From positions 124,001 through 188,000 of the forward strand of contig VWZX01010038.1 in NCBI GenBank assembly GCA_013399015.1: a stretch of DNA of 64,000 bases. The letters are read 5' to 3'. The translations under genes were made by a program, and so were the position numbers. The notes under the pieces were generated by a model. The model did no database searches and was not told where the DNA came from. It saw only the letters and a list, made by a program, of their open reading frames with translations. Shown in pieces: positions 61,291-64,000 of the stretch (its first letter is position 1; each line of letters begins with the position of its first letter). The DNA comes from Galbula dea. Its lineage: Eukaryota; Chordata; Aves; Piciformes; Galbulidae.

Positions 61291-61429
61291 TAGTCCTATG
61301 CTAATAATAATTTTTCCTGCTGCCACTGTTAATACTGCTGGTGCTAGTATAACTAGTATGCTTCTTATGCTTGAGTGTCTTCTTATGAAGTGGGATGTTA
61401 TTTTCCTAGATGTTGTATGAATGCGTCCC
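61291..61429. other. spacer between two old LINE relics
   Basis: A short stretch with no assignment of its own. It may be decayed sequence of either neighbouring relic. Confidence 0.3.
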
Positions 61430-62900
61430 CCAAAAAATTTACAGCATGCAAGAGGTGACAGGTGGAGATATCTGTGGAGTAAAAGAGGCTGATGGTGATG
61501 TTTTCAGTGACAGGAATAGCATCTGCATACCAAGATCTTAGAAATTAGTATCTTGAAGGAAAAAACAAACAAACAAACAACAACAAAAAAGCCCCACCAA
61601 ACAAATACCTAAAGGATTTAGGGATTTTAAGATATTTGTGGATTTTTTTAATAGATGTGTAGGTAAAGACAGTTGACACCAAAGCCAAAATCTTGATAAT
61701 GAATTAAGGTAACCTGGAAGGTTGGAATTAAAAATAATATATGGTCTTGTAAGTTAAGCTAGTTAGCATATCTTTGATGTGACAGATAACAAGGGAGCTA
61801 TTGAAGCAATGTGAAGAGATGAGTGAAATGATCAAAGCCAGGGTTTAGTGATCTTCCTTATAGCAGAAGTTTCAGCAAGATGTAAGAGGAGGTTGCAATT
61901 TTTAAGGTCAGAAAGATGAACTTTGTAGCAATCAATATGTAATGTTGTCAGAGCTGAGAAAGAAGTTTCAGCATTACAGATGGCTAAAAAGAACTATTTA
62001 TTAGAAAGGTTATGTCTAATGAATCCGTAAGATTTCTTGGTTATCCTGGATAAGAGGCTTTGAAAGAAGTAAGGTTCAAGGATGGCACTTGCATTGTAGT
62101 CTGAATTGGCAGATCTGATGTTCTGTTTGGCCGTTTTAACTGAGAGAAAGGATTTCCTTTCCCTGAAGAGAGAGGGTTGAGAAATCTCATTATCCACATT
62201 AAGCTTATGAGGGTACCCTGAAAGCAGGCTAACAATTTAAACTGAACAGAATATGAAAAAAGTTTACAGAGAAGTAGATGAAGACTCATCAGCATGTGAA
62301 CAGCAGTACATTTTTCACTAATTTGCTTGCTGGATGAAGTTAGTGTAAAAAAAGGAAATTATAGAGTGAATGGATGTGGGAGCCTCCTTGGCAACCTGAA
62401 GAACATCACAGCAATTATCCCCTGGAGAGGCTGTGCTGAAGGAGTGGCACAGGAGGAAACCCAGGAGAGATGTGCTTTGAAGGGGAGGTTTATCAAGAAA
62501 ACGTGATCAGCTGTATTAAAAACATCTGGCAAGTCAAGAGAATAAAACTTTTAGTGTTTGACTAACAAAAAGTGGATGTCAGATTTCAGTTAAGTGCAGT
62601 ATGTAGAAACCAGAATGAAGAGAACTTAAAATGAGACCAGAAGAGGGTCAAAGCAGTGCTTGTGAACCCATGTGTTAAAGGGTCTGCAGGTAGAAGGGGG
62701 AGGAAGAATGGGGTGATAGATATAGAGCCATGAAGAGTGTTAGAAGGGAGGGATCTAAAATACTTTCAGGCCTCAGGGAAGGGAAATGGGGTAAGAAGAA
62801 ACTCCTTTAAAGGTGTAAATAAGAGAGCTTCTAATTCTTATAATGGCAACTGCATAGAAGACATCTTCAAAGGTACCAGGGACTGGAAGGCATTGCACAT
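61430..62900 (-). mobile_element. ancient L2-type LINE relic, ORF2 reverse transcriptase
   Basis: A minus-strand LINE fossil with four reverse-transcriptase landmarks in the correct order. SGFYILHLTE is at 62614-62585 (family SGFRPxHSTE). LDLPDVFNTADH is at 62538-62503 (family LDLSAAFDTVDH, motif A). HADES is at 62296-62282, where the YADDT catalytic motif is expected. DHFTHLFTLLQ-stop-LP is at about 61833-61792 (family DHVTPLLxxLHWLP, the C-terminal region). Frames shift several times and the motif A catalytic Asp reads Asn at the second position. From memory the pattern is that of L2 elements, extremely old in birds. End points are approximate; 62640-62900 is only weakly supported. Confidence 0.65.
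61559..61600. repeat. A-rich simple repeat (CAAA)n/(CAA)n
   Basis: AAACAAACAAACAAACAACA and flanking A-rich sequence, interrupting the old L2 relic. Low complexity, probably expanded after the relic decayed. Confidence 0.9.
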
Positions 62901-63547
62901 ATGGAGACAGGCTGGCAGCAGCAGTGCTCTGTTGTGGGCTGGGCTTACACCAAGTTTTTGGATGGGCAGTATGTACTGTCCAGAGTGACAAATTAGGAAC
63001 TAGCCCTGTTTTTGCAGTTCCTCTTTAGATATGTAGTTTGCTTGGTGTGCTGTCCTCAAACTGTTGGAAAGCAGCATATCAGTAGGGAGTAGAGATTTAC
63101 TCCCTGTTTTTGTTTGCTTTAATGAAGCAGGAAGAATTATGCAGAATTCCTTCCTATTAATCTTACTGAGAAAGGAGCCAGTTTTCCTTTTTTTTTCCGA
63201 GTTATTTCCTTTGCAGTGCGAGTGCTAAGGGTATAAAACCAGCTCTGACAGCATCCTCTATAGGGCAGGAAATAAACTGTGTCATAAGGAAAATTTCTCA
63301 TAGTTTTAGTTTTTAGTAATATCATTTTACTGGCAAAAATCTTCACATTGAAATTTTCACAGAAGGAAATAAAATCAGGTTTCTGGGGTTCACTGCTCAT
63401 TTAGGGTTCTGTTAAGATACACTTTCGTAACTTTTTTTCAAGGACCATTTTTCAAGGTTGGTCTCTTTCTGTTGAGGCAGCTACCTAATTATCCCTACAG
63501 CACATAAAATGTAGAGGTGAAGGATTATTAAGCCCTTTTTTTTACAG
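62901..63547. other. non-coding stretch, nothing recognised
   Basis: AT-rich sequence with short chance frames. It ends in a T run and TTTACAG at 63541-63547, which forms the acceptor of the next entry. Confidence 0.45.
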
Positions 63548-63670
63548 CTTGAGCATGGGGGTGTGGAGAAAGTAGGCAATTTACTGAGTTCACCTGAAAT
63601 GGGGACTGAACTTCTAAGTGTCAAACGAAGAACTTGCCCAAAAGGTCATCCTTTCATTTGATACTGCCAG
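63548..63670 (+). other. candidate exon with in-frame stop (possible terminal, alternative or cryptic exon)
   Basis: 123 bp between a good acceptor (CCCTTTTTTTTACAG) and a consensus donor (CCAG/GTATGT). In the frame required by the phase-0 end of the exon at 52923-52928 it reads LEHGGVEKVGNLLSSPEMGT, then a short basic stretch ending RTCPKGHPFI. It stops at TGA 63659-63661, nine bases before the donor. The other two frames stop early. It may be an alternative stop-containing (poison) exon, a decayed exon or chance. No family is recognised. Confidence 0.3.
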
Positions 63671-64000
63671 GTATGTCTTTGCCATCATTGACCCCTAGTT
63701 GTTTCATGTGACAGAACTGATAGTCCTGTCACTCCAGTGATCCTTTTGTTGGACATGCAGCCTTTAACCTATACACAGCGTGTCAGATATTAAAAGTCCC
63801 TTTGACTAGTGCGTGGAGGCTTTAGTTCCAGATAAATAATGCAGCTTGCACATTACAGTCCTGCAGAGGATTTAAAGAGCTGCTCGGGTAACTTTTAAAA
63901 TCTGTATTTTATTTATTGAATTGAGCCCTTTCATTGTAATGGAGTTTGCTATAGACCATGCTCTTTGAATGAGATCAATTTGTTTGGCACTGACCCATGA
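63671..64000. other. non-coding stretch to window end
   Basis: No gene or repeat recognised. Confidence 0.5.

Noticed and set aside
1..64000. Search for tRNA, snRNA, microRNA-like hairpins, CRISPR arrays, bacterial operons or a novel defence-type system
   Set aside because: None recognised. The window is vertebrate, repeat-bearing, mostly non-coding DNA.

Overview
The window looks like about 64 kb of bird nuclear DNA, mostly intron or intergenic sequence. It is AT-rich and poor in long open frames. There are no mammalian SINEs, and the dominant repeats are pieces of CR1 LINE retrotransposons carrying the usual CR1 3' end (a 'ttggactagatgatct'-like stretch, then 'cttccaac', then short ATTCTGTGA-type repeats). 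That repertoire points to a bird; I cannot name the species. There are no operons, bacterial genes, CRISPR arrays or intact viral genes, and no evident novel system.

Host coding content is almost absent. The one exon I can defend is at 52723-52928 (+): 206 bp with a strong polypyrimidine tract and AG acceptor, an uninterrupted charged helical reading frame of 68 codons, and a GT donor. Most of the window is therefore probably large introns of that + strand gene plus intergenic DNA. I could not identify the gene. A second exon-like block at 63548-63670 (+) has good splice sites and a matching reading phase but ends in a stop codon. Weaker exon-like blocks lie at 10452-10523 and 60118-60158.

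Layout. 1-15 kb: unremarkable, with a 71-bp tandem duplication at 587-727 and a very old CR1 reverse-transcriptase relic at 8740-9200. 15.2-15.8 kb: probable antisense endogenous-retrovirus LTR. 16-20 kb: small CR1 tails and a G/T-rich low-complexity tract. 27.9-28.65 kb: CR1 3' half. 31.9 kb: ERVL-type LTR start. 33.1 kb: CR1 tail. 40.4 kb: tail of an ancient L2/SINE-type element. 41.1-41.5 kb: antisense CR1. 44.4-47.3 kb: the largest CR1 copy (ORF1 esterase region, endonuclease, reverse transcriptase), containing a 795-bp exact direct duplication joined by a single N at 46409, almost certainly an assembly artefact. 48.6-49.35 kb: antisense CR1. 52.0-52.2 kb: CR1. 52.7 kb: the host exon. 56.3-56.6 kb: old CR1. 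59.2 kb: possible 5S-rRNA-derived SINE head. 59.75 kb: CR1 tail. 61.0-62.9 kb: two very old minus-strand LINE relics, one with an L1/Tx1-like LYADD reverse-transcriptase motif and one matching the L2 reverse transcriptase.

The most useful observations are the assembly duplication, the paired non-CR1 LINE fossils at 61-62.9 kb, the decayed CR1 at 8.7-9.2 kb (whose motif spacing matches the younger CR1 in the same window), and the unidentified exon with its possible stop-containing companion.
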